Of a stretch of 50,704 nucleotides of DNA, positions 8,068 through 15,957 are shown in pieces. Positions within the stretch are counted from its first letter, which is position 1. The number at the start of each line of letters is the position of its first letter. Origin of the DNA: Bacteroidota bacterium (GTDB lineage: Bacteria > Bacteroidota > Rhodothermia > Rhodothermales > JANQRZ01); contig JBCDKT010000029.1 in the NCBI GenBank assembly GCA_038746285.1, positions 1-50,704 on the forward strand, read 5' to 3'. Below the pieces are notes generated by a model. The model did no database searches. It saw nothing but the letters and a program-made list of their open reading frames with translations, and was not told the origin of the DNA. The translations under genes and the position numbers were made by a program.

Positions 8068-9273
8068 ATGTCTTCTACTGCCGACGCTGAAACGAGAACC
8101 AACGGCCAAGACCACGCCACCGCTGAACTCGGATTCGGCACCCGCGCCGTGCACGCCGGGCAGGAGCCGGACCCGTCTACCGGGGCCATCATGACGCCGG
8201 TCTACCTGACCTCGACCTACGTCCAGGCTGCGCCGGGCGACCACCAGGGCCACGAGTATGCCCGCGTCTCAAATCCGACCCGGACGGCGCTCGAAGCTAA
8301 CCTCGCCGCACTCGAAGGGGCAGTCGAGGGCATCTGCTTCGCCTCCGGCATTGCCGGCGTGGACGCCATCCTCCGCCGCCTCCGCCCCGGCGATCACGTC
8401 GTCGCCGGCGACGACCTCTACGGCGGCACCTACCGCCTCATGCGCCAGGTGTGGGAGCCGTTCGGGCTCACCTTCTCGTTCGTCGACATGACCGACCTCG
8501 GCGCGGTCGAGGCGGCGTTCACGGAGGCGACTAAGATGGTCTGGGCCGAGACGCCGACGAACCCGCTGCTCCAGGTCGTCGACATCGCGGCGCTGGCCGA
8601 GCGGGCGAAGGCGCAGGGTGCGAGCCTCGTCGTGGACAACACGTTCTCCTCGCCCTACCTTCAGCAGCCGCTCGCCTTCGGCGCCGACCTCGTCCTCCAC
8701 TCGACGACGAAGTACCTCGGCGGGCACTCCGACGTGGTCGGCGGCGCGGTGATGACGAGCGACCCGGACTGGACCGAGCACCTTCGCTTCCAGATCAAAG
8801 CCGTCGGGGCCGCGCCCGGTCCGATGGACTGCTTCCTCGTGCTCCGCGCGACGAAGACGCTCCACCTCCGCATGGAGCGCCACTGCCAGAACGCCCGCCG
8901 GGTGGCCGACTTCCTCGACGCCCACCCGGCGGTCGGGCACGTCCGCTATCCCGGCCTCGCCTCGCACCCCGGCCACGAGATCGCCGCCCGGCAGATGCGC
9001 GACTTCGGCGGCATGGTCTCGTTCGAACTCGCCGACGACTCGGTCGAGCGCGCGGTGGAGGTGATGACGGCGACACGAGTCTTCGCGCTCGCCGAGAGCC
9101 TGGGCGGGGTCGAGAGCCTCGTCAACCACCCAGCCACGATGACGCACGCCTCGGTGCCACGCGAGCAGCGCCTCGCGGCGGGCCTCACCGACTCGCTCAT
9201 CCGCCTCTCGGTCGGCGTCGAAGACCTCGACGACCTGAAAACGGACCTCGACCGGGCACTTCGCGCGGTCTGA
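8068..9273 (+). CDS. Trans-sulfuration enzyme (cystathionine gamma-synthase or gamma-lyase)
   Basis: This 401-residue PLP enzyme of the Cys/Met metabolism family makes or cleaves cystathionine. It has the N-terminal TRAVHAGQEPDPSTGAIMTP, the ligand loop YARVSNPTRTALE, FASGIAGVDA, DDLYGGTYRL, ETPTNPLLQVVDI, VVDNTFSSPYLQ, and the PLP lysine Lys215 in LHSTTKYLGGHSD, then GGVESLVNHPATMTH and IRLSVGVED. The Tyr-x-Arg and Asp-Asn residues that clamp PLP are intact. Synthase and lyase cannot be separated by eye; the EH(L/I)-type loops are not diagnostic. The start ATG at 8068 follows a CT-rich leader containing a weak heptad repeat (7993-8060). There is no obvious operon partner: the next gene is 232 bases away. 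Confidence 0.93.
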   Translation: MSSTADAETRTNGQDHATAELGFGTRAVHAGQEPDPSTGAIMTPVYLTSTYVQAAPGDHQGHEYARVSNPTRTALEANLAALEGAVEGICFASGIAGVDAILRRLRPGDHVVAGDDLYGGTYRLMRQVWEPFGLTFSFVDMTDLGAVEAAFTEATKMVWAETPTNPLLQVVDIAALAERAKAQGASLVVDNTFSSPYLQQPLAFGADLVLHSTTKYLGGHSDVVGGAVMTSDPDWTEHLRFQIKAVGAAPGPMDCFLVLRATKTLHLRMERHCQNARRVADFLDAHPAVGHVRYPGLASHPGHEIAARQMRDFGGMVSFELADDSVERAVEVMTATRVFALAESLGGVESLVNHPATMTHASVPREQRLAAGLTDSLIRLSVGVEDLDDLKTDLDRALRAV

Positions 9274-9505
9274 GGGGTAGGACGCAGGCACAACGTGAGG
9301 AGCCATGTCGGAGACGGCGGGCCAGGAGGATCCGCTGAGATCGGGAGGATAGAGGAGAGATCATCGAGGATTGCGGGCTTGCTTGCTAGGCTCTGCTATC
9401 TTCCATCATCCATTCTCAATCCCTCACGCCTCTCCGCCGCCCGAGACGGCTGGCTCCAACCCCCCTCGGGGCTCCGTCGTGTCCAGTTCCTCTCGCCCAC
9501 GTCCT

Positions 9506-10258
9506 ATGGAAAAGGCGCAAGCCAAGAAGCGCGTCAACAAGATCGCCCTCGCCCGCTTCGAGCAGTGGGCGCTCCCCCGCATGGCCGCGCGCCTCCCGAT
9601 GTGGATGACGCCGGACAAGCTCACGATCGTCGGTCTTATCTCTGCCGTCGTGATCGGCGGCTCGTACGTCCTCACGCAGTACAGTCTGGGGTGGCTGTGG
9701 GTCGCCTCAGTAGGGTTTGTCGTCCACTGGTGGGGGGATTCGCTCGACGGCACGCTCGCCCGCGTCCGCAACATCCGCCGCGAGCGCTACGGGTTCTACG
9801 TGGACCACCAGAGCGACGCGGTCTCAACGTTCCTGATCTTCGTCGGCCTCGGCCTGTCGCCGCTGATGGACCTCTCGGTGGCGCTGTTCCTGATCGTGGC
9901 TTACTTCCTGATGATGATCCACGTCAACCTCGTGACGATCACGCAGGACGTATTCAAAATCTCCTTCGCCGGGGCCGGGCCGACCGAGTTGCGCCTGTTC
10001 ATGATCACGGCCAATACGGTCGTATTCTTCCTCGGCAACCCGGTGGTGACCGTGCTGGGGTACGAGCTTCGGCTCTTCAGCGTGATCGGGATCGTCGCCA
10101 CCGCGGTGCTGCTTGCGATCTACGTCATCTACGGCCTGATCGAGCGCGCCAAGCTCGCCGTGCTGGACCCGACGCCGACGCACGCGCCGCCGGTCAACGG
10201 CGAAGGCCCGCTGCCGCCAGAGGCGGTCACTGAGGAGGAGACCGTCGGGAGTCGGTAG
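9506..10258 (+). CDS. CDP-alcohol phosphatidyltransferase family protein
   Basis: This 250-residue membrane enzyme of phospholipid or polar-lipid synthesis displaces CMP from a CDP-activated donor with an alcohol. The invariant motif spans Asp81-Asp104: D81-G82, A85-R86, G96, D100 and D104 (DGTLAR ... GFYVDHQSD). Hydrophobic segments occur at about 39-57, 62-76, 106-145, 165-185 and 195-220, and the C-terminal 30 residues are acidic and polar. The aspartate set binds the divalent metals and the CDP group. The acceptor alcohol (inositol phosphate, glycerol phosphate or other) cannot be told from the sequence. The start ATG at 9506 was preferred because upstream codons are Pro/Ser-rich repeat DNA. 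It is convergent with the carbamoyltransferase gene. Confidence 0.9.
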   Translation: MEKAQAKKRVNKIALARFEQWALPRMAARLPMWMTPDKLTIVGLISAVVIGGSYVLTQYSLGWLWVASVGFVVHWWGDSLDGTLARVRNIRRERYGFYVDHQSDAVSTFLIFVGLGLSPLMDLSVALFLIVAYFLMMIHVNLVTITQDVFKISFAGAGPTELRLFMITANTVVFFLGNPVVTVLGYELRLFSVIGIVATAVLLAIYVIYGLIERAKLAVLDPTPTHAPPVNGEGPLPPEAVTEEETVGSR

Positions 10259-10289
10259 GCCAGCGGGCAGAGGACAGTGAGCCGGAGGA

Positions 10290-10318
10290 CAGAAAAAGGC
10301 TGCCGCGTTGCGGGGCAG
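10290..10318 (-). terminator. Intrinsic terminator of the carbamoyltransferase operon
   Basis: On the minus strand the hairpin CTGCCCCGC/GCGGCAG (10318-10300, loop AAC, one bulged base) is followed by CCTTTTTCTG (10299-10290). It lies 25 bases beyond the carbamoyltransferase stop, in the gap between convergent genes. Confidence 0.65.
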
Positions 10319-10342
10319 TCTCTCTAAACTCATTCTCCTCCC

Positions 10343-12148
10343 TCAATCCAGCCCGTACTCGGCGGCGATCTCTTCGGGCGAGAACGCGGCGCGCTCGGCC
10401 TCGGGCAGCATCGCCTTCGTGACGACGTAGGGGCCGAGCACGAGCGCGTCGAGGTGCGTCCGGCGGAACACGCGGAGGGCGTCTTCGGGCGTGCAGACGA
10501 TGGGCTCGCCCCGCACGTTGAACGACGTATTGACGAGCACGGGGCAGCCGGTCTCGGCCTCGAAGGCGCGGAGGAGCCGGTAGAAGTGTGGGCTCCGCGC
10601 CGCCGTTACCGTCTGCACCCGCGCCGAGCCGTCGACGTGCGTCACAGCCGGAATCGGCGACGCGACGTGGTGCCGCCGGTCCAGCCCCTCGCCGCTGGTC
10701 GCGGCGTCGCGCACCGGGGCTACGAGCAGCATGTAGGGGCTCTCGGCCCCGAGGTCGAACACCTCGGCGGCGCGCTCGGCGAGGACGGCCGGGGCGAAGG
10801 GCCGGAAGCTCTCGCGGAACTTGATCTTCAAGTTGACCGTCCGCTGGACGTCCCGGCCTCGGGGGTCGGCGAGGATCGAGCGGTGGCCGAGGGCGCGCGG
10901 CCCAAACTCCATCCGGCCCTGGAACCACCCGACGGTGTGGCCTTCGGCGAGGAGCTGCGCTGTCCGCTCGGCGAGGGCGTCTTCGTCGTGCAGCGCCTCG
11001 TGCGGTACGCCCTCGGCTTCCAGCACCGCCGCGATCTCGTCCGGCGAGAACGCAGGCCCGAGGTAGCTGCCCTGCATCGCGTCCTTCGGCTCCGGCGCGC
11101 GAGGCCTGTCCGCCCACTCGTGCCACACCGCGAGCGCCGCGCCGAGCGCCCCGCCTGCATCACCCGCCGCCGGCTGGACCCAGAGCCGCTCGAACGGCCC
11201 CTCGCGCAGCAGCCGCCCGTTCGCCACGCAGTTGAGCGCAACGCCGCCTGCGAGGCAGAGGTTGGCCTCCCCCGTCTCGCGGTGCACATGCTGGGCGAGC
11301 GCGAGCACAGCTTCCTCCGTCACCACCTGCACGCTCCGGGCGAGGTCCAGCTCGCGCTGCGTGATCTCCCCCTCCGGCTCGCGGCGCGGCCCGCCGAAGA
11401 GGCCCGCGAAGCGCCGCCCCGTCATCCGCAGCCCGACGGGGTAGGTGAAGTAGTCCAGGTTCAGCCGGAACGACCCGTCAGGCTTCAGGTCGATCAGTTC
11501 GCGCCGGATAGTGTCGGCGAAGCGTGGCTCGCCGTAGGGCGCGAGGCCCATCAGCTTGTACTCGCCCGAGTTGACGCGGAAGCCGCAGAAGTAGGTAAAC
11601 GCCGAGTAGAGCAGCCCGAGCGAGTGCGGGAAGTGTTGCTCAGCGAGGAGCCGGACGCGGTGGCCTTCGCCGACACCGTAACTCGTCGTCGCCCACTCCC
11701 CTACCCCGTCGGCGGTGAGGACGGCGGCGCGCTCGAAGGGCGAGGGGAAGAACGCGCTCGCGGCGTGGCTCTCGTGGTGCTCGGTGAAGAGGACCGGCCC
11801 CTCGAAGTCCAGCTCGCGGGCGAGCACGTCCGGGGTCCAGAGCTTCTTCTTCAGCCACACCGGCATCGCCTTGATAAACGACGCGAGACCGCGCGGCGCG
11901 AAGGCGAGGTAGGTCTCCAGGAGCCGCTCGAAGGTCAGAAACGGCTTGTCGTAGAACGCGACCGCGTCGAGGTCCGCCTGCGTGAGGCCGCCTGCGTGGA
12001 GGCAGTAGGCCACGGCGTGCGCCGGGAACGAGGCATCATGCTTGAGGCGCGTGAAACGTTCCTCCTGCGCCGCCGCGACGATCCGGCCGTCCTGGACGAG
12101 GCAGGCCGCGGCGTCGTGGTAGAAGCAGGAGAGGCCGAGGATGTTCAC
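10343..12148 (-). CDS. Carbamoyltransferase (NodU/CmcH/TobZ family)
   Basis: This 601-residue enzyme transfers a carbamoyl group from carbamoyl phosphate, via carbamoyl-AMP, to a hydroxyl of a sugar or natural product. The N-terminal ASKHA/Kae1-like domain opens MNILGLSCFYHDAAACLVQ and carries EERFTRLKHDASFP, FTEHHESHAASAFFPSPF and TADGVGEWATTSYG, then LAGGVALNCVANGRL. The C-terminal YrdC-like region holds FQGRMEFGPRALGHRSILA, NLKIKFRESFRPFAP, TVTAARSPHFYRLL and PVLVNTSFNVRGEPIVCTP. All nucleotide-binding histidines are present. The acceptor is unknown; polysaccharide or glycolipid decoration is likely because no antibiotic cluster is visible. It starts 13 bases after the universal stress protein stop, so the two are cotranscribed. 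Confidence 0.95.
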   Translation of the reverse strand: MNILGLSCFYHDAAACLVQDGRIVAAAQEERFTRLKHDASFPAHAVAYCLHAGGLTQADLDAVAFYDKPFLTFERLLETYLAFAPRGLASFIKAMPVWLKKKLWTPDVLARELDFEGPVLFTEHHESHAASAFFPSPFERAAVLTADGVGEWATTSYGVGEGHRVRLLAEQHFPHSLGLLYSAFTYFCGFRVNSGEYKLMGLAPYGEPRFADTIRRELIDLKPDGSFRLNLDYFTYPVGLRMTGRRFAGLFGGPRREPEGEITQRELDLARSVQVVTEEAVLALAQHVHRETGEANLCLAGGVALNCVANGRLLREGPFERLWVQPAAGDAGGALGAALAVWHEWADRPRAPEPKDAMQGSYLGPAFSPDEIAAVLEAEGVPHEALHDEDALAERTAQLLAEGHTVGWFQGRMEFGPRALGHRSILADPRGRDVQRTVNLKIKFRESFRPFAPAVLAERAAEVFDLGAESPYMLLVAPVRDAATSGEGLDRRHHVASPIPAVTHVDGSARVQTVTAARSPHFYRLLRAFEAETGCPVLVNTSFNVRGEPIVCTPEDALRVFRRTHLDALVLGPYVVTKAMLPEAERAAFSPEEIAAEYGLD

Positions 12149-12161
12149 GGAAGCGGGCGGG

Positions 12162-12668
12162 CTACGCCGAGGCCGGAGGCTGTTCCGTCTGCCCGTCGCC
12201 GCTCGCCTCCTTCATCTGGTCCCGCCCCGGGTCGAACGCCTTGACGACCAGCACCGGGCACGGGGCCATCTGCACCACCTTCTGCGCCACCGCACCCATC
12301 GCCACATGCTGCAACCCGCTCAAGCCGTGCGATGTGATCACCACGAGGTCGACCTCGCGGGTGCTCGCGAACCGGATAATCTCCTGGCCTGATGCGCCCT
12401 TGACTACGTGAAACTCCAGGTCCTGCCGCTCAGCTGGCGTGCCGAAGCGTTTCTCCAGAGCCGTCCACGCCACCTTCTCCTGGTCCGGCACCATGCCGTA
12501 GATCCGCATCGCCCCGAGCTTGAAGAAGGACGGGAAGGCCGGCTCTTCCACGATGTGGAGGATGTCGAGCTGTGCACCGTGCGCGTCGGCTAGCTGCTCG
12601 GCGAGCCGGACGCCCTCTTCGGCGAGCGCGGAAAAGTCGAACGGGACGAGGATACGCTGGAAGGGCAC
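12162..12668 (-). CDS. Universal stress protein, UspA family
   Basis: This 168-residue single Usp domain starts MPFQRILVPFDFSALAEEG, with the Asp of the VPFDFS strand placed as in ATP-binding Usps. The ATP loop appears near residue 115 as SHGLSGLQHVAMGAVAQKVV, a G2xG9G(S/T)-like motif in which the final GS is GAV, so nucleotide binding is likely but not certain. It ends with APCPVLVVK and an acidic/Gln-rich tail. It lies 13 bases upstream of the carbamoyltransferase and 111 bases downstream of the FHA gene on the same strand. A possible -7 box (12692-12699) sits 24 bases before the ATG. Confidence 0.92.
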   Translation of the reverse strand: MPFQRILVPFDFSALAEEGVRLAEQLADAHGAQLDILHIVEEPAFPSFFKLGAMRIYGMVPDQEKVAWTALEKRFGTPAERQDLEFHVVKGASGQEIIRFASTREVDLVVITSHGLSGLQHVAMGAVAQKVVQMAPCPVLVVKAFDPGRDQMKEASGDGQTEQPPASA

Positions 12669-12691
12669 GCAGAGGTCTCAGAGGTGTAGCT

Positions 12692-12699
12692 TCAAGATA
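12692..12699 (-). promoter_or_regulatory. Possible -7 element of usp-carbamoyltransferase
   Basis: On the minus strand TATCTTGA stands 24 bases upstream of the usp ATG, with TGG instead of TTG 20 bases further up. It resembles the other TATCTT boxes ahead of genes here; as a single weak match it is tentative. Confidence 0.35.
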
Positions 12700-12779
12700 G
12701 GGGCTGCCTTCCGCTTTAGCCAGTCCCTTTCTGCCGAAGAAGCGACTTCATCTTCCCTACCCAAACCGGAGCCTGAGAC

Positions 12780-13424
12780 TCACACCACCGCGAGCAGGAT
12801 CGCGAGCAGGAGCAGCGCCAGCACGCCCGCCAGTATCAGCGTCCCGCGAGGCGATCTCACCCGGCGTTGCTGGCTTGGCGTTCTCCTCGGCATCGCCTCT
12901 GCGCCCCTTGCCGAGGCAGCCCGGACGAGATCGGTCGCGTCGTGCCCCGTGGTCGGCTCCTCGGCGCGAAGCGGGCGGTACGGCTGCGACTGCCGCTGGG
13001 TGTCCTCCTGCGCCCGGCGGCGGCGCGACACCGGGACCCCCATCTCTCCCGCCTCCACGGACCACTCACCCATTTCCCTGCGTTCGGCCACCGCAAGGTA
13101 CACGAAGGGGCCTTCCCGCCCCAACCGCACGGCGGTCTCGCCGCCGGCTAGCGGCACGCGCTCCACGCGCTGCTCGTTGTAGTAGGTCCCGTTCGTGCTG
13201 CCGGCGTCGCGCAGCACCCAGCCCCCGTCTTCGTAGACGACCTCGGCGTGGAGGCGGCTGACGCGGCCGGAGTCGACGTGGAGCGTAGCCTGGATGCCTC
13301 GGCCAATCGTGAAAGGTTCGGTGTAGGCCCGCTCCATGCCGGGCACGGAACTGCCTTCGACGCGGGCACGGACGGCTGGACGCGCAGCGGTGGGGGACGG
13401 CGAACCGGGTGGGGAAGAAAGCAA
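12780..13424 (-). CDS. FHA-domain protein with C-terminal membrane anchor
   Basis: A forkhead-associated domain recognises phosphothreonine peptides. Here it occupies about residues 30-120 with the signature FTIGRGIQATLHVDSGRVSR (GR and SR), LHAEVVYEDGGW and DAGSTNGTYYNEQRV, so the Arg, Ser, His and Asn contacts are present. A basic, disordered linker (SRRRRAQEDTQRQSQ and similar) leads to one hydrophobic helix at about 193-213 (TLILAGVLALLLLAILLAVV), placing FHA in the cytoplasm if the helix is an insertion tail. The only in-frame start is TTG at 13424, next to palindrome GTAAGCGCTTAC (13429-13440); no good ribosome-binding site is visible and the first 15 residues are uncertain. No Ser/Thr kinase lies nearby. 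Confidence 0.85.
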   Translation of the reverse strand: MLSSPPGSPSPTAARPAVRARVEGSSVPGMERAYTEPFTIGRGIQATLHVDSGRVSRLHAEVVYEDGGWVLRDAGSTNGTYYNEQRVERVPLAGGETAVRLGREGPFVYLAVAERREMGEWSVEAGEMGVPVSRRRRAQEDTQRQSQPYRPLRAEEPTTGHDATDLVRAASARGAEAMPRRTPSQQRRVRSPRGTLILAGVLALLLLAILLAVV

Positions 13425-13644
13425 GGAAGTAAGCGCTTACAGTAAGCAAGACGAGCGCGCGGCTGTCCTCAAGAGCCTAAACGCGATGCGCAACCGGCAG
13501 GGGCCACGCCCGGCACGCACGCCGCACAAGGCTGCTTCGCGGCGAAGTAGTCTCGACAATACCGTAGATGATACCGTACATGCGGTCGCTACCGCAAACG
13601 GTGCCCGCCGGACTATGGGTGCTGGAGGCTGGGCAGAAGTTGTA

Positions 13645-13679
13645 TGACAGGGAGCTGTCACTGTGGAAAAGTATTTTGG
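13645..13679 (+). promoter_or_regulatory. Candidate ssb promoter with operator palindrome
   Basis: The inverted repeat TGACAG-GGAG-CTGTCA (13645-13660) lies 11 bases upstream of TATTTTGG (13672-13679), where it would cover the -33 region. Its position suggests a repressor site, possibly a damage-response (LexA-like) operator, but I know no consensus for this lineage to compare. Transcription would start near 13686. Confidence 0.4.
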
Positions 13680-13690
13680 CGGCGGAGGTT

Positions 13691-13792
13691 ATGTCCCTAG
13701 CGCCTCCCTGTCTATACTGGCAGCCCGGCCGCGAGGCCGGACCCGTTAAGGCCGAGCGCGCCTCCCCGAGACGCACCGGCGGAATCATGTAA
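13691..13792 (+). CDS. Possible 33-residue leader peptide before ssb
   Basis: The frame starts ATG at 13691 behind GGAGG (13684-13688, only two bases away) and ends TAA at 13790-13792, 25 bases before the ssb ATG. The peptide ([17 protein letters not shown] onwards) resembles nothing I know. It covers the GNRA-type hairpin 13725-13740, so translation would open that hairpin. The tight SD spacing and lack of family support keep confidence low. Confidence 0.2.
   Translation: MSLAPPCLYWQPGREAGPVKAERASPRRTGGIM
13725..13740 (+). promoter_or_regulatory. GNRA-tetraloop hairpin in the ssb leader
   Basis: CCGGCC-GCGA-GGCCGG is a perfect 6-bp stem with a GCGA tetraloop about 78 bases before the ssb ATG. 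A second possible pairing, GGAGG (13684-13688) with CCTCC downstream, could compete. It may be a stability or attenuation element in the transcript. Confidence 0.35.
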
Positions 13793-13817
13793 CCCTATCC
13801 AAATAGGAGGCCATCTT

Positions 13818-14321
13818 ATGGCACGCGCAATCAACAAAGTCATCCTCATCGGCAACCTCGGGCAGGACCCGGAGCTTCGCTACACCGGCAGCGGCACCGC
13901 CGTCTGCAACCTGCGGCTCGCCACGAATGAGAGCTACAAGGACTCCAACGGCGACCTCGTCGAGAAGACCGAGTGGCACTCCGTCGTCGCGTGGGCCCGC
14001 CTCGCGGAGATCTGCGGCGAGTACCTCAAGAAGGGCTCGCAGGTCTACTTCGAGGGCTCGCTCCAGACCCGCCAGTGGGAAGACAAGGACGGCAACACCC
14101 GCTACACCACCGAAGTCAAGGCGCGCGAGATGATGATGCTCGACAGCCGGGGCGGCGGCGGTGGCGGCTACGACTCGTCCGGCGGCTTCGACCAGTCGCG
14201 CGGCTCGAACGGCGGCGGCTACTCGCAGGAGCGGCGCCAGCCGCAGCGGCAGGCCCAGCCCGCCGGCGGACCCGCAGGGTCGAACGATCCGTTCGGGCCG
14301 GATGACGACCTGCCCTTCTAG
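13818..14321 (+). CDS. ssb: Single-stranded DNA-binding protein
   Basis: SSB coats single-stranded DNA in replication, repair and recombination. The 167-residue protein has an OB fold at 1-108: [67 protein letters not shown] and [12 protein letters not shown] Gly/Ser/Gln-rich linker (about 112-155) follows, then the acidic tip DDDLPF that recruits partner proteins. A strong ribosome-binding site (AGGAGG) precedes the ATG. The leader is unusually long and structured (see 13425-13817). In many Bacteroidota ssb is followed by gldE, as here, where the GldE/CorC-like gene begins about 211 bases downstream. Confidence 0.97.
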   Translation: MARAINKVILIGNLGQDPELRYTGSGTAVCNLRLATNESYKDSNGDLVEKTEWHSVVAWARLAEICGEYLKKGSQVYFEGSLQTRQWEDKDGNTRYTTEVKAREMMMLDSRGGGGGGYDSSGGFDQSRGSNGGGYSQERRQPQRQAQPAGGPAGSNDPFGPDDDLPF

Positions 14322-14367
14322 AGGCCACGCCCTTAGGGCGAACCTCTGAAGCGCACTGCGCATCGCG

Positions 14368-14395
14368 GGGGTGGCGGCCTTTGGGCTGTCACCCC
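14368..14395 (+). terminator. Possible terminator hairpin after ssb
   Basis: GGGGTG (14368-14373) pairs with CACCCC (14390-14395), and TCACTTATT follows. The T-run is weak and the loop is 16 bases, so it may only slow transcription between ssb and the next gene. Confidence 0.4.
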
Positions 14396-14457
14396 TCACT
14401 TATTAAGAATATGCGGCCCGCCGAAACTGCCAGGGCCGCACGGAGCACTCGCTCGTA

Positions 14458-14465
14458 TATTTTTG
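14458..14465 (+). promoter_or_regulatory. -7 element before the GldE/CorC-like gene
   Basis: TATTTTTG is an exact TAnnTTTG match 68-75 bases upstream of the presumed start. No TTG occurs 19-21 bases earlier, so the upstream half is missing or non-canonical. Confidence 0.45.
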
Positions 14466-14532
14466 CCCATGACCCCGGTGCACGCTGCCGGATCGCCGCT
14501 CGTAGAACCAGCCGAGGGCCTCCTCCCCCGCT

Positions 14533-15942
14533 TTGGACGCCGACTCTAGCAGCCCCCTCGTGGGGCTCCTCCTGACACTCTGGCCCGTCGCCGCCGGAAC
14601 CGCGACCGTCGCCACCGAAGCGACGCTGTTCGTGCTGCTCTTGGTCCTCTCCGCCTTCTTCTCGGGCTCGGAGGTCGCCCTCTTCTCGCTCAGCGCGAGC
14701 GACCGCGAAGCCCTGAGCGAGGACGACAGTAAGGGTGCCCGCCGGGTGCTCGCGCTCCTGGAACGTCCCCGCCGGCTGCTGATCGGCATCCTCATCATGA
14801 ACAACCTCGTCAACGTCGCCGCGGCGATCCTGGCGACGGTGCTCACGGTGCAGGCCGCCGAAGCCTACGAGATCAGCAAGACGACCCTACTCGTCTTCCA
14901 GGTCGTCGTCCTGACGTTCCTACTCCTCGTCCTGAGCGAGATCACCCCGAAGCTCGTCGCCACCCAACAGAACCGGCGGTGGGCGACGCTCTTCTCCGGC
15001 CCGCTCTACCTCGTCTTCCGCGTGCTCTACCCGGCGTCCAACCTCCTCGCGCACGGGATGGACCTCGTCCAGCGGCGCTTCCGCACCCAGGCGGCCGTCG
15101 TCTCCAACGAAGACCTCAAGACCCTCGCCGACCTCGGCGAAGCGGACGGTACGCTCGAAGAGGAAGAGCGTGCGCTGATCCACTCGATCGTCGAGTTCGG
15201 CGAGACCACGGTGCGCGCGGTCATGGTCAGCCGGGTCGATGTCCACGCGCTGCCCGACACGGCCACGCTCGACGAAGCGCTGACCCTGATCCGCGAGACC
15301 GGGCACTCGCGCTTTCCGCTCTACCGCGAGCACCTCGACGATGTGCTCGGCATTCTCTACGCCAAAGACCTCATCCCGCTCCTGGACCAGGAAGAGGCCC
15401 GCGCCCTCGGCAGCCAACCGGCCGACTGGGAGCGCATCGCCCGCCCGGCGAAGTTCGTTCCGCTCGGCTGCCCGCTCGACGCGATGCTCGCGGACTTCCA
15501 GACCTCGAATACCCACATCGCGGTCGTCGTCGACGAGTACGGCGGCACGGCGGGCGTCGTCACGCTCGAGGACATCTTGGAGGAGATCGTGGGCGAGATA
15601 CGCGACGAGCACGACCTCCCCGAGGCGCTCCCCTACGAACGCGTCGGCCCGCAGACGTTCCGCGTCGATGCCGGGATCGACCTCGACGACCTCTTGGAGA
15701 GCTTCGAGGTGGAGGTGGAGACCGAGGCGTTCGACTTCGAAACGCTCGGCGGCCTCATCTTCCACCTGACCGGCGAGATTCCCGAGCCGGGCACCGTCAC
15801 CGAGTACGGCCCGCTGACGCTACGGGTCGAGGAGCTAGACAACAACCGGATCAAGCAGGTGCTCGTCGAGATCAGTCCGCGCCCGCTGGAGGAGGCGGAA
15901 GAGCGCAAGAGCGGAAGAGCGGAAGAGAAGGCGGAGCGCTAG
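14533..15942 (+). CDS. GldE/CorC-type hemolysin-like CBS membrane protein
   Basis: This 469-residue protein has the order DUF21 membrane domain (helices at about 30-52, 80-105, 118-140; motif FFSGSEVALFSLS), a paired CBS module (about 210-340; VMVSRVDVHALPDTATL, SRFPLYREHLDDVLGILYAKDL, VVVDEYGGTAGVVTLEDILEEIVGEI split across CBS2) and a C-terminal CorC_HlyC domain (FRVDAGIDLDDLLE, FETLGGLIFHLTGEIPEPG). Such proteins are linked to Mg/Co efflux or, as GldE beside ssb in Bacteroidota, to gliding/secretion machinery. The ssb neighbour favours GldE. The start is TTG at 14533 or GTG at 14560; no ATG fits. The C-terminal tail EERKSGRAEEKAER is written by an octameric GCGGAAGA repeat (15893-15935) and is probably not functional protein. 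Confidence 0.9.
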   Translation: MDADSSSPLVGLLLTLWPVAAGTATVATEATLFVLLLVLSAFFSGSEVALFSLSASDREALSEDDSKGARRVLALLERPRRLLIGILIMNNLVNVAAAILATVLTVQAAEAYEISKTTLLVFQVVVLTFLLLVLSEITPKLVATQQNRRWATLFSGPLYLVFRVLYPASNLLAHGMDLVQRRFRTQAAVVSNEDLKTLADLGEADGTLEEEERALIHSIVEFGETTVRAVMVSRVDVHALPDTATLDEALTLIRETGHSRFPLYREHLDDVLGILYAKDLIPLLDQEEARALGSQPADWERIARPAKFVPLGCPLDAMLADFQTSNTHIAVVVDEYGGTAGVVTLEDILEEIVGEIRDEHDLPEALPYERVGPQTFRVDAGIDLDDLLESFEVEVETEAFDFETLGGLIFHLTGEIPEPGTVTEYGPLTLRVEELDNNRIKQVLVEISPRPLEEAEERKSGRAEEKAER

Positions 15943-15957
15943 AGACGGGAGCGTATT

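Larger units (their letters stand above)
13425..13817. promoter_or_regulatory. 393-bp divergent regulatory gap between the FHA gene and ssb
   Basis: No conserved gene is seen, but the gap is rich in signals. There is a 12-bp palindrome (13429-13440), two tandem 12-mers of the form ATACCGTANATG (13559-13582) followed by GCGGT/ACCGC (13582-13595), palindrome TGACAG-N4-CTGTCA (13645-13660), a TATTTTGG -7-like box (13672-13679), and a GCGA-tetraloop hairpin (13725-13740). A short open frame at 13691-13792 ends in front of ssb. Tight regulation of ssb is likely; which factor binds is unknown. Confidence 0.5.

Noticed and set aside
10454-12244. A 596-codon plus-strand frame opposite the carbamoyltransferase
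   Set aside because: The minus strand is a textbook NodU/CmcH-type carbamoyltransferase, and the plus frame has no family features.
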